64,000 nucleotides of DNA, taken from Sphingomonas taxi. GTDB taxonomy: Bacteria; Pseudomonadota; Alphaproteobacteria; Sphingomonadales; Sphingomonadaceae. The stretch spans positions 124,001 to 188,000 of the forward strand of contig QFQI01000003.1 of assembly GCA_003243195.1 (NCBI GenBank), given 5' to 3'. The stretch's first letter is position 1; each line of letters begins with the position of its first letter. Below are positions 1-7,978 of this stretch, in pieces. Under the pieces are notes generated by a model. The model did no database searches. It had not been told where the DNA came from and saw only the letters and a list, made by a program, of their open reading frames with translations. Both the position numbers and the translations under genes were made by a program.

Positions 1-2046
1 GCGCGCGCCGCTCGCGAATGGGCTGAAACCAGCGAGGCGGATGCGCGCGAGGAACGCGACCCCGCCGAAACCGCGCGCGCCGCCGCCATGGCGACGCTCG
101 CCGCGCTCGATGGCGAGATCGCCGCGCTGACCCGCTCGACCGGGCGCAATGGCGACCGGCTGCTCGACGCGATGCGCGCCGAGCCAGGCTTCGAACGCGC
201 ACTGGCCGCCGCGCTGGGCGACGAGCTGGAAACCGCGCTGGCCGACTGGACCGGGGCGCCGGCCGACCCGGAGGACCCGCCGGCGCCCACCGGCACGCTG
301 CCGCTCGCCGCGCGGGTCGTCGCCCCACCGGCGCTGGCGCGGCGCTTGTCGCAGATCTTCGTGGTGGAGGCGGATTCGGGCCAGCCGCTACGCGCGGGGC
401 AGCGGCTGGTGACGCGCGAGGGGCGCGTGCGGCGCTGGGACGGCTATGTCAGCACGAGCGGCGGGGTCGCCGCGGCGGAGCGGCTGGAACGGCTGAACCG
501 CCTCGCCGCGCTGCGTGCCGAGCGGCCCGCCGCCGAACAGGCGGTCGAACAGGCGATCGCCCGCCGTTCGCGCATCGACGAACGGATCGCGCGCGCGCGC
601 ACCGCTGCGCAATCGGCGCGCACGTTGCTGGCGCAGGCGGAAAGCGACGCTCGCGCGGCGCAACGCGACGAGGATCAGGCGGTGGCGTTGCTGGAGCGGC
701 TCGCCGGGCAGCGCGCCGATCTGGCCGCTCGCGCGGCGCGGGTCACGGCCGAGGCCGGCGAGGCGCAGGCCGAGCAGCAGCAGGCGGCCGATGCCCTCGC
801 GGCACTGCCCGATGGCGCGATGGCGGCTGGCGCCACCGCACGCCTACGTGGCGAAACCGAGGCGGCGCGCGCGCATGTCGCGCTGGCGCGCGCCGATCGC
901 ACCACGCAGGAGCGCGCGCTGGCCGACGCGCGCGAGCGACGCGCGGGCGGCAAGGCGGAAGCGCAGGGCTGGCGCACCCGCGCCGGCGAGGCCGCGCGCC
1001 GCATCGCCGACATGGGCAAGCGCGCCGACGCGCTGGAGCGCGAACTGGCGCTGCTCGCGGAACGGTCGACCGCCCTGTCGCGCGAGATCGAAGGGCTGGA
1101 GGTGGCACACCGCGACGCGACGGTCGCGGCCGAGCGGGCGCAGGCGGACGAGCGTGGCGCCGACATGGCGCTGCGCGATGCGGAAGCCGCACAGGCGCGC
1201 GCGACCGAGGCGCTGTCGGCCGCGCGCGAGGCCCGCGCGGGCGCGGTCGCGCGGGCGGAGAACCACGACCTGCGCCGCGTGGAAATGGGGCGCGTCTCCG
1301 GCGAGCGATTCGAATGCCCCGCCCCGCTGCTGCCGGCGCGGGTCGGGTTCGAGAGCGCCGACGTCGCGACCCCGCAGGACGAATCGACGGCGCACGAGCG
1401 GCTGGTGCTGGACCGCGAACGGCTGGGGCCGGTCAATCTGGTCGCGGAGCGCGAACTGGCCGAACTGGAGAACGCGGGTCAGGCGACGGCGGCGGAGCGC
1501 GAGGAATTGCGGCAGGCGGTCGCACGGCTGCGCGGCTCGATCGGCCTGCTCAACCGCGAGGGGCGCCAGCGGCTGCTCGCCGCGTTCGAGGCGGTCGACG
1601 GTCATTTCCGCCGGCTGTTCACCACCTTGTTCAACGGTGGGCAGGCGCATCTCGCGCTGATCGACTCCGATGATCCGCTGGAGGCCGGGCTGGAGATCAT
1701 GGCCCAGCCGCCGGGCAAGCGGCTGCAATCGCTCACGCTGCTATCCGGGGGCGAACAGGCGCTGACCGCGGTGGCGCTGATCTTCGGACTGTTCCTGACC
1801 AACCCCGCGCCGATCTGCGTGCTGGACGAGGTCGACGCGCCGCTCGACGATGCGAACATCGAACGCTTCTGCGACCTGCTCGATCGCATGGCCCGCGAGA
1901 CGGACACCCGCTATCTGATCGTCACGCACAATGCGGTGACGATGAGCCGCATGCACCGGCTGTTCGGGGTGACGATGGTGGAACAGGGGGTCAGCCGGCT
2001 GGTGTCGGTCGACCTGCAGGCGGCGGAACTGCTGGCGGCGGAGTGA
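1..2046 (+). CDS. smc: Chromosome segregation protein SMC, C-terminal part (5' truncated)
   Basis: The reading frame is open from base 1, so the N-terminal ATPase half lies outside the window; 681 residues are visible. They cover the hinge region (first ~150 residues), a long Ala/Arg/Glu-rich coiled coil, and the C-terminal ATPase lobe. That lobe has the ABC signature LSGGE (about residue 581) and a Walker B segment ICVLDEVDAPLDD, followed by an H-loop-type VTHN. SMC dimers with ScpA/ScpB condense and segregate the chromosome. The downstream gene converges on it, with stop codons 12 bases apart. The family assignment is firm; the start cannot be seen. Confidence 0.95.
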   Translation, partial: ARAAREWAETSEADAREERDPAETARAAAMATLAALDGEIAALTRSTGRNGDRLLDAMRAEPGFERALAAALGDELETALADWTGAPADPEDPPAPTGTLPLAARVVAPPALARRLSQIFVVEADSGQPLRAGQRLVTREGRVRRWDGYVSTSGGVAAAERLERLNRLAALRAERPAAEQAVEQAIARRSRIDERIARARTAAQSARTLLAQAESDARAAQRDEDQAVALLERLAGQRADLAARAARVTAEAGEAQAEQQQAADALAALPDGAMAAGATARLRGETEAARAHVALARADRTTQERALADARERRAGGKAEAQGWRTRAGEAARRIADMGKRADALERELALLAERSTALSREIEGLEVAHRDATVAAERAQADERGADMALRDAEAAQARATEALSAAREARAGAVARAENHDLRRVEMGRVSGERFECPAPLLPARVGFESADVATPQDESTAHERLVLDRERLGPVNLVAERELAELENAGQATAAEREELRQAVARLRGSIGLLNREGRQRLLAAFEAVDGHFRRLFTTLFNGGQAHLALIDSDDPLEAGLEIMAQPPGKRLQSLTLLSGGEQALTAVALIFGLFLTNPAPICVLDEVDAPLDDANIERFCDLLDRMARETDTRYLIVTHNAVTMSRMHRLFGVTMVEQGVSRLVSVDLQAAELLAAE

Positions 2047-2058
2047 TCCCGCTTCGGC

Positions 2059-3327
2059 TCAGGAGGTCACCGCGGGTCGGGCGGGACCAGACAGATCTCC
2101 CGGCGGCACTCCCCGCTCATCCCGCACCCACGCCGGTGCCGGATCGCGCACCGCCGCGTGGATCAGCCACAGCAGCGCCGCGCCCCGCACGATCGCCGCC
2201 ATCAGGATGTCGCTTTGCGTCGCGGACGGTGACGCGCCCTCCAGCCCCGCGAACAGCCAGAATTCCGCGACATACGCCGCCACGTCGCCGAGCAGGAACA
2301 GGGCCGCCGGCCGCGCGCGCGTGCCGGTCAGCACGATCATCGGCCACAGCCACAGGTCGAATTGCGGCGAATAGACCTTGTTGGTCAGCAGGAACCACGC
2401 GAGCACCGGCGTGAACAACAGCCATGGCCGCTCGCCATGCCGGCGCCAGCCGGCCGCGACGATCGTCGCCGCGCCACCCGCGAACAGCACGAACGACCAG
2501 GTGTTGCGCGACGGTATGTCGGTCACCCACCAGCCGAACTGTCCCATCAACTCCCAGATGCTCGCCGCCGTGCCCGCGCGCTCGCTGGAAAAAGCATAGA
2601 ACTCCCGCCAATTGTCGAACGCGAGCAGCGCGACCGGCACGTTCACCGCCCCCCATGCCGCCACCGCCACGACGACCAGCACCGCCGCGCGGCGCACGCC
2701 CGGCCCGGCGCCGCCGCGCCCGAACAGCGCGCCCAGCCCGAGCAGCGGCAGCATCAGCACCGGGAACAGCTTCGCCGCCCCGCCCAGCGCCGCCAGCGCG
2801 GTCGCCTTCACCGTCTCGCCGCGTCGCGCCGCCAGCATCGCCGCCACCGCGAAGCTCGCCGCCAGCAGATCCCAGTTGTGACCCAGATACAGCACCAGCG
2901 GCGGCGCGAGCGCCCACGCATATTGCCGCCGCACGCCCAGCCCCGCGCCGCGGAGTTGCTCCAGGATCACGAAGGCGAGGATCGCATTGCCCAGCGTCAC
3001 CGCGTTCAGGAAATCGGCCGCGTCCGCCCCGCGCCCGGCGACGACGCGCGCCACCAGCCCTTCGATCCAGATCAGCGCGCCGGTCAGCACCGGATATTCC
3101 ATCCGCGCCTGGACATAGGGCACCTGTCCCGCCGCCACGCCGCGCAACCCCCAGAAGGGCACCGCATCGCTGTAGCAGCCGGTGGTATATTGCTCACTGC
3201 CCGTCCAGCCCGCGCCGCAATGCGCCTTGAAGCCCCAGCCGATCAGGCAGGTCAGCGCGAGCGCGAGATAGGGGCCGTTGGGGCCGAGCCGTTCGATGAT
3301 CCGTCGCACGGCGTTGATCCATGGCAA
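2059..3327 (-). CDS. Polytopic membrane protein, GT87/DUF2029-like glycosyltransferase
   Basis: A 422-residue integral membrane protein with about ten hydrophobic segments. It resembles the GT-C fold GT87 (DUF2029) family, whose characterised members are polyprenyl-phosphate-dependent mannosyltransferases; the substrate here is unknown. A first luminal loop carries the acidic/aromatic segment RMEYPVLTG after the first membrane span, as in related proteins. I prefer a TTG start at 3327 because GAGGGG lies 8 bases upstream. ATG 3363 and GTG 3309 are alternatives without a Shine-Dalgarno match. It is divergent from the radical SAM gene, so the LexA box between them could also affect it. Start and substrate are uncertain. 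Confidence 0.7.
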   Translation of the reverse strand: MPWINAVRRIIERLGPNGPYLALALTCLIGWGFKAHCGAGWTGSEQYTTGCYSDAVPFWGLRGVAAGQVPYVQARMEYPVLTGALIWIEGLVARVVAGRGADAADFLNAVTLGNAILAFVILEQLRGAGLGVRRQYAWALAPPLVLYLGHNWDLLAASFAVAAMLAARRGETVKATALAALGGAAKLFPVLMLPLLGLGALFGRGGAGPGVRRAAVLVVVAVAAWGAVNVPVALLAFDNWREFYAFSSERAGTAASIWELMGQFGWWVTDIPSRNTWSFVLFAGGAATIVAAGWRRHGERPWLLFTPVLAWFLLTNKVYSPQFDLWLWPMIVLTGTRARPAALFLLGDVAAYVAEFWLFAGLEGASPSATQSDILMAAIVRGAALLWLIHAAVRDPAPAWVRDERGVPPGDLSGPARPAVTS

Positions 3328-3339
3328 AGCGACAGCCCC

Positions 3340-3368
3340 TCGACAAGCGGCATCGTCGAACATACATC
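3340..3368 (+). promoter_or_regulatory. Candidate SOS promoter of the radical SAM gene
   Basis: TCGACA at 3340-3345 and TACATC at 3363-3368 are spaced by 17 bases. This would place the transcription start at about 3375, the A of the probable ATG, giving a leaderless mRNA. That fits the lack of any Shine-Dalgarno sequence. The -10-like element lies inside the LexA box. Assigned by eye only. Confidence 0.4.
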
Positions 3369-3372
3369 GAAC
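3358..3372. promoter_or_regulatory. LexA (SOS) box, GAAC-N7-GAAC
   Basis: Two exact GAAC half sites (3358-3361 and 3369-3372) are separated by seven bases. This is the reverse complement of the alphaproteobacterial LexA box GTTC-N7-GTTC. It ends two bases before ATG 3375 of a DNA-repair-type radical SAM gene, a position suited to repression. The functional match between site and downstream genes raises confidence above that of a chance occurrence. Confidence 0.75.
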
Positions 3373-3374
3373 AT

Positions 3375-4628
3375 ATGGCGCAGATGGATGTCCGACAGAA
3401 GCTGGAGATTCTCGCCGATGCCGCGAAATATGATGCCTCCTGTGCGTCGTCGGGCACCGCGAAGCGCAACTCGGCGGATGGCAAGGGGCTGGGATCGACC
3501 GAGGGCATGGGCATCTGCCACGCCTATGCGCCTGACGGCCGCTGCATCTCGCTGTTGAAGATCCTGCTGACCAACAGTTGCATCTTCGATTGCCATTACT
3601 GCATCAATCGCAAAAGTTCGAACGTGCGGCGCGCGCGTTTCACCGCGCAGGAGGTCGTGAACCTCACGCTATCCTTCTACCGCCGCAACTATATCGAGGG
3701 ATTGTTCCTGTCGTCGGGCATCATCAGGTCGTCCGACTATACGATGGAGCAGATGGTGGAGGTGGCGCGCAGCCTGCGCGACGACCATCAGTTCCGCGGC
3801 TATATCCACCTGAAGACGATTCCCGACGCCGATCCCGAACTGGTTCATCAGGCCGGGCTGTACGCCGATCGCATGTCGATCAACGTCGAGCTGCCGACGA
3901 TCGGCGGGCTGAAGCGGCTCGCGCCCGAAAAGGACAATGCGCGGATCGAGGGCGCGATGAGAGACGTTACCGCCGCGATCGCCGATACCGCCGACGCGCG
4001 GACCCGCTACAAGTCCGCGCCACGCTTCGCGCCGGCGGGGCAGTCGACGCAGATGATCGTCGGCGCGGACGCCGCCACCGATGGCGATATCGTCACCAAG
4101 GCATCGTCGCTCTACGATCGCTTCGGATTGCGGCGCGTTTATTATTCCGCGTTCAGTCCGATTCCGGACGCATCGGCGGTGCTGCCGCTGCAACGCCCGC
4201 CGTTGATGCGCGAACATCGCCTGTACCAGTCCGACTGGCTGATGCGCTTCTATGGCTTCCAGCCGCACGAGGTGGTCGCCGCGGCCGATGACGCCACCGG
4301 CATGCTGCCGCTCGATATCGATCCCAAGCTGGCCTGGGCGCTGAAGTTTCGCGACCGCTTTCCCGTCGACATCAACCGCGCGCCGCGCGAGCTGCTGTGG
4401 CGGGTGCCGGGACTGGGCACGAAGGCGGTGCAGAACATCCTCGCGGCGCGACGCTGGCGGCGGTTGCGGCTCGACGACGTTGCGCGGCTCACCGTGTCGA
4501 TCGCGCGAATTCGCCCCTTCATCATCGCCGAGGACTGGCGCCCGGTCGTGCTGGCCGACCGCGCCGAGTTGAAGCCAATGGTCGCGCCCAGGGCGAAGCT
4601 ACGGCAGATGGAACTGTTCGCCGCGTGA
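3375..4628 (+). CDS. Putative DNA modification/repair radical SAM protein
   Basis: A 417-residue radical SAM protein. The [4Fe-4S]/SAM motif CIFDCHYC (C-x3-C-x2-C, Cys69, 73 and 76) sits in the N-terminal third. The C-terminus has a helix-hairpin-helix-like segment RVPGLGTKAVQNILAAR, typical of non-specific DNA binding. The N-terminal sequence LEILADAAKYDASCASSG matches the family annotated as 'putative DNA modification/repair radical SAM protein', which is usually encoded next to a uracil-DNA glycosylase fusion, as it is here. The biochemical reaction is not known to me. ATG 3375 is chosen because it lies just after the LexA box; ATG 3384 is possible, and neither has a Shine-Dalgarno sequence. 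Probably damage-inducible. Confidence 0.88.
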   Translation: MAQMDVRQKLEILADAAKYDASCASSGTAKRNSADGKGLGSTEGMGICHAYAPDGRCISLLKILLTNSCIFDCHYCINRKSSNVRRARFTAQEVVNLTLSFYRRNYIEGLFLSSGIIRSSDYTMEQMVEVARSLRDDHQFRGYIHLKTIPDADPELVHQAGLYADRMSINVELPTIGGLKRLAPEKDNARIEGAMRDVTAAIADTADARTRYKSAPRFAPAGQSTQMIVGADAATDGDIVTKASSLYDRFGLRRVYYSAFSPIPDASAVLPLQRPPLMREHRLYQSDWLMRFYGFQPHEVVAAADDATGMLPLDIDPKLAWALKFRDRFPVDINRAPRELLWRVPGLGTKAVQNILAARRWRRLRLDDVARLTVSIARIRPFIIAEDWRPVVLADRAELKPMVAPRAKLRQMELFAA

Positions 4629-4690
4629 GAATGGATCGCGGGTGAAACGCACGGGCGGGCGGCGCGCTGTCGTCGGCGAAGGAGATCGTC

Positions 4691-4801
4691 ATGGCGCCCG
4701 CACGGATTGATGCCGAATCGAGGCGCGCCCGCGACCGGCGGCACGCCGTGATCGTGACGTCGGGGGCATTGGTGGCGTGCGCGTCCGCGAGCCACGCCTG
4801 A
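4691..4801 (+). CDS. Possible 36-residue micro-ORF coupled to the UdgX gene
   Basis: A short frame with a strong Shine-Dalgarno sequence (GAAGGAG, 4678-4684, six bases before the ATG). Its stop codon ends one base before the ATG of the glycosylase gene, while that gene lacks a Shine-Dalgarno sequence of its own. The predicted peptide has a basic N-terminal half and a hydrophobic tail (VIVTSGALVACASASHA). It resembles no family I know. The main argument is the ribosome binding site and the stop/start coupling, which suggest a translational coupling leader rather than a functional peptide. It could be chance. Confidence 0.4.
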   Translation: MAPARIDAESRRARDRRHAVIVTSGALVACASASHA

Positions 4802-4802
4802 C

Positions 4803-6212
4803 ATGCGCGTCGTCACCCTCCCCGCCCCCGATGATCTCGACGCATGGCGCGAGGCGGCACGCGGCCTGATCGCCGATGACGTGCCGCCGGACCGGATCGT
4901 GTGGCAGGTCGGCGCCACCGCCACCGATCTGTTCGCCACCGATGGCTCGCAGCCCGCGCCGCGGCACGATCGCGGCGCGGGTGCCTTCCGCGTGCCGCGC
5001 GCGTTCCTGACGCTGGCCGGTGATGTCGCCCTGCACCGCGATGCGGAGCGGTTCGCGCTGCTTTACACGTTGTTGTGGCGGCTGCGCGAGGCGCCGAAGC
5101 TGCTGGAGGATCATGCCGATCCGCTGGTCCGCCGGCTGGAGGGGCTCGCCAAGTCGGTGCGGCGCGACATTCACAAGATGCGCGCCTTCCTCCGCTTTCG
5201 CAGCGTCGCCGACGAGGGCGGCGAGCGTTATGTCGCGTGGTTCGAGCCCGAGCATCATATCGTGCGCGCCAACGCCGCCTTCTTCGTCAATCGCTTCGCC
5301 AGCATGCGCTGGTCGATCCTGACGCCCGACACCTCGATCCACTGGGACGGCGCGATGCTGAGCGAAGGACCGCCAGCGCTGCGCGGCGATGCGCCGGACG
5401 GCGATCCGATCGGGGAGGTGTGGAAAACCTATTATGCCAGCATCTTCAATCCCGCCCGCGTCAAGGTGAAGGCGATGCTGAAGGAGATGCCGCGCAAATA
5501 CTGGAAGAACATGCCGGAATCCGCGCTGGTCCCGCAACTGCTGGCCGGAGCGCAGGCACGGGAGAGCGGGATGATCGCACAGGCACGCGACGAAGCGCGG
5601 GGCGAGGTCGGCGGCAACAGGCAGGCGGCGTGGGAAGCGTTGCGCGAGGAGGCGATGACCTGCACGCGCTGCCACCTGCACAGGCACGCGACGCAGACGG
5701 TCTTCGGCGAGGGGCCGGTGGACGCCGCGATGATGTTCGTGGGCGAGCAGCCCGGCGATCAGGAGGATCTCGCCGGCCATCCGTTCGTCGGCCCGGCCGG
5801 GCAGATGTTCGACCGCGCACTGGCAGACGCCGGCGTCCCGCGCGCCGCGACCTACGTCACCAATGCCGTCAAGCATTTCAAGTTCGAACCGCGTGGTCGC
5901 CGCCGCATCCACGCCAAGCCGGACGCGGGCGAGATCGAGGCGTGCCGCTGGTGGATCGAACAGGAGCAGATGCTGCTGCGCCCGAAGGTGACGGTGGCGC
6001 TGGGGGCGACCGCGGCGCGCAGCCTGTTCGGCAAGGTCATGACGATCGGCCGCGAACGCGGTCGGGCGCTGCGGCTGCCGGACGGCGGGGAAGCATGGAT
6101 CACGGTGCATCCAAGCTATTTGCTGCGCCTGCCGGACGAGGCGGCGCGGCAGAGCGAATATGCGCGCTTCGTCGATGACCTGAAGCTGGCCTATGCGGCG
6201 GTGGGCGGCTGA
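4803..6212 (+). CDS. UdgX-type uracil-DNA glycosylase fused to a radical-SAM-linked domain
   Basis: 469 residues in two parts. Residues 1-~240 match the domain found only beside or fused to these glycosylases (DUF4130-like, radical-SAM linked). Residues ~275-469 are a family 4-like uracil-DNA glycosylase. GEQPGDQE (314-321) and RRRIHAKP with His370 correspond to the UdgX signature, in which the histidine of the KRRIH loop forms a covalent adduct with the abasic site after uracil removal. HPSYLLR (~436) is the C-terminal UDG motif. Cysteines near residue 285 (CTRC) and Cys381 may bind an Fe-S cluster. It follows the radical SAM gene and likely shares its SOS control. Confidence 0.88.
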   Translation: MRVVTLPAPDDLDAWREAARGLIADDVPPDRIVWQVGATATDLFATDGSQPAPRHDRGAGAFRVPRAFLTLAGDVALHRDAERFALLYTLLWRLREAPKLLEDHADPLVRRLEGLAKSVRRDIHKMRAFLRFRSVADEGGERYVAWFEPEHHIVRANAAFFVNRFASMRWSILTPDTSIHWDGAMLSEGPPALRGDAPDGDPIGEVWKTYYASIFNPARVKVKAMLKEMPRKYWKNMPESALVPQLLAGAQARESGMIAQARDEARGEVGGNRQAAWEALREEAMTCTRCHLHRHATQTVFGEGPVDAAMMFVGEQPGDQEDLAGHPFVGPAGQMFDRALADAGVPRAATYVTNAVKHFKFEPRGRRRIHAKPDAGEIEACRWWIEQEQMLLRPKVTVALGATAARSLFGKVMTIGRERGRALRLPDGGEAWITVHPSYLLRLPDEAARQSEYARFVDDLKLAYAAVGG

Positions 6213-6270
6213 ACGTCATGGACGCGGCCTGATCGCGCGACCTGCGCTCCCACGTCGCCGCCGCCAGTCC

Positions 6271-7065
6271 TCACATCTCGCGCGGATCCGGCCCCATCCG
6301 CCCGTCGGGATCGTCCATCGCGTCGATCGCCGCGATCTGGTCGTCGGTCAGCCGCACCTCCTGCGCGCGCCAGTTGCTTGCCAGATGCTTCGGGTCGCCG
6401 GCCTTGGGGATCACCGAAAATCCCTTGGCGAGATGCCATGCGATGATGACCTGCGCCGGCTCCGCGCCGACCGCCTCGGCGATGCGGACGATCCGCTCGT
6501 CCTTCAACGTCGCACCCTGCCCCAACGGGCTCCAGCTCTGCGTCACGATGCCGTGTGCTGCGTTCGCCGCCTGGACGTCACGCTGCTGGAAGGTCGGGTG
6601 CAGCTCGATCTGGTTCACCGCCGGGGCGACCCCGGTCGCGGCGATGATCGCGTCCAGATGCTCGGGCAGGAAGTTCGACACGCCGATCGAGCGCGTCTTG
6701 CCCTGTTCGCGCAGTTCCACGAGCGTCTTCCACGCGTCCACGAAGCGCCCGCCGTCGGGGTGCGGCCAATGGATCAGGTACAGATCGACCTGCTCGCGGC
6801 CCAGCAACGCCAGGCTGGCGTCCAGCGCCGCCGCAGCCTCGCCATGCTGGTCGTGCCACAGCTTCGTGGTCACCCACGCATCGTCATGCGCCAGCCCTTC
6901 GCCGACGCCGCGCTCATTGTGGTACAGCGCGGCGGTGTCGACCAGCCGGAAGCCGAGGTCGAGCCCGGCGCGTACCACCGCCGCGACCTGCGCATCGGGG
7001 ATCTGATAGGTGCCGAGGCCAAGCTGCGGCATGGAACGGCCATCGTTGAGGACAAGATCGGTCAT
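6271..7065 (-). CDS. Aldo/keto reductase
   Basis: A 264-residue NADPH-dependent aldo/keto reductase of the 2,5-diketo-D-gluconate reductase (DkgA/B) type. The catalytic tetrad is visible as Asp43, Tyr48, Lys68 and His99 (VDTAALYHNE, TTKLW, LIHWPHP). Other family marks are GVSNFLPEHL, NQIELHP and the cofactor loop IPKAGDPKHL. The frame stays open upstream, but the conserved protein begins at the ATG at 7065 (MTDLVLNDG). It reduces small aldehydes or ketones; the substrate cannot be read from sequence. Divergent from the DedA gene, with 81 bases between them. Confidence 0.9.
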   Translation of the reverse strand: MTDLVLNDGRSMPQLGLGTYQIPDAQVAAVVRAGLDLGFRLVDTAALYHNERGVGEGLAHDDAWVTTKLWHDQHGEAAAALDASLALLGREQVDLYLIHWPHPDGGRFVDAWKTLVELREQGKTRSIGVSNFLPEHLDAIIAATGVAPAVNQIELHPTFQQRDVQAANAAHGIVTQSWSPLGQGATLKDERIVRIAEAVGAEPAQVIIAWHLAKGFSVIPKAGDPKHLASNWRAQEVRLTDDQIAAIDAMDDPDGRMGPDPREM

Positions 7066-7146
7066 GTGCGACGAACCGTTGCTGCGCCGCAGTGGTTCCG
7101 GGATTCGTTCTTTCCTTTCGCGCGCCCGTGTCGCAAGCGCTGGATC

Positions 7147-7779
7147 ATGGTCGAGAAGATCCTTGCCGCCCTTGCGGGCTTCGCCATCGCCGTCATCTCC
7201 GCCGGCGGTTACTGGGGCATCGCGCTGCTGATGGCGATCGAAAGCGCGTGCATCCCGCTGCCATCCGAGATCATCATGCCGTTCGCCGGCTATCTGGTGT
7301 CGACCGGCGAGCTGAACCTGTGGCTGGCGGCGACCGCCGGGGCGCTGGGGTGCAACCTCGGCTCGATCGTCGCCTATGAGATCGGGCGGCGCGGCGGGCG
7401 GCCGATGGCGGAGAGGTTCGGCCGCTATGTGCTGATCGGACCCGGCGAACTGGACCTGGCGGACCGCTTCTTCAATCGCTGGGGGACATGGGCGATCCTG
7501 ATCGGGCGCATGCTGCCGGTCATCCGCACCTTCATCGCCTTTCCGGCCGGCGTCGCGCGGATGAAGCTGATCCCCTTCCACGTCTATACGTTCATCGGCT
7601 CCTGGCCGTTCTGCCTGCTGCTGGCGTGGATCGGCATGACCCTCGGCGACAAGTGGAACAGCGATCCGCGACTGAAGGCGTTCTTCCACCGCGCCGATGC
7701 GGCGATCGGCGTCGTGCTCGTCCTCGCGATCGGGTTTTACGTGTGGCACCGCATTCACGGAGTCAGGAAGCGTCGCTGA
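7147..7779 (+). CDS. DedA family membrane protein
   Basis: A 210-residue DedA/VTT-domain membrane protein, a family linked to lipid scrambling or transport and envelope homeostasis. Visible family features are ESACIPLPSEIIMPFAG near residues 30-46, GCNLGSIVAYEIGRRGG, and IGRMLPVIRTFIAFPAGVARM, which carries the conserved arginine. Several hydrophobic segments follow, and the C-terminus is basic (HRIHGVRKRR). The ATG at 7147 gives the usual DedA N-terminus. A rho-independent terminator follows at 7809. A second DedA gene lies at 58242. Confidence 0.9.
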   Translation: MVEKILAALAGFAIAVISAGGYWGIALLMAIESACIPLPSEIIMPFAGYLVSTGELNLWLAATAGALGCNLGSIVAYEIGRRGGRPMAERFGRYVLIGPGELDLADRFFNRWGTWAILIGRMLPVIRTFIAFPAGVARMKLIPFHVYTFIGSWPFCLLLAWIGMTLGDKWNSDPRLKAFFHRADAAIGVVLVLAIGFYVWHRIHGVRKRR

Positions 7780-7808
7780 CGCGGCGGTGACAGGGAGATA
7801 CGACTGAA

Positions 7809-7832
7809 CCGGCAAAAGGATGCCGGATTTTT
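7809..7832 (+). terminator. Rho-independent terminator after the DedA gene
   Basis: Perfect 6-bp stem CCGGCA/TGCCGG (7809-7814 with 7821-7826), a six-base loop, then ATTTTTA. It lies 30 bases downstream of the DedA stop codon. An AT-rich stretch follows (about 7827-7890) and probably holds the promoter of the next gene. Confidence 0.75.
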
Positions 7833-7978
7833 ACAGACACGAAACGTAATATTTTCAGCGCATTAATCTCCCCTTAACCATTTGACAGCGCCTGCCGCCT
7901 GAACCACGCCTTGTCGCGGGCCGGGCGCCGATGCGGATGTGGCAAGCTCGTGCTTCAGCAACAGTGGGAGACTTTCGC

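Noticed and set aside
6193..7146. N-terminal extension of the DedA frame
   Set aside because: This part is antisense to the aldo/keto reductase; the DedA family N-terminus begins at 7147.
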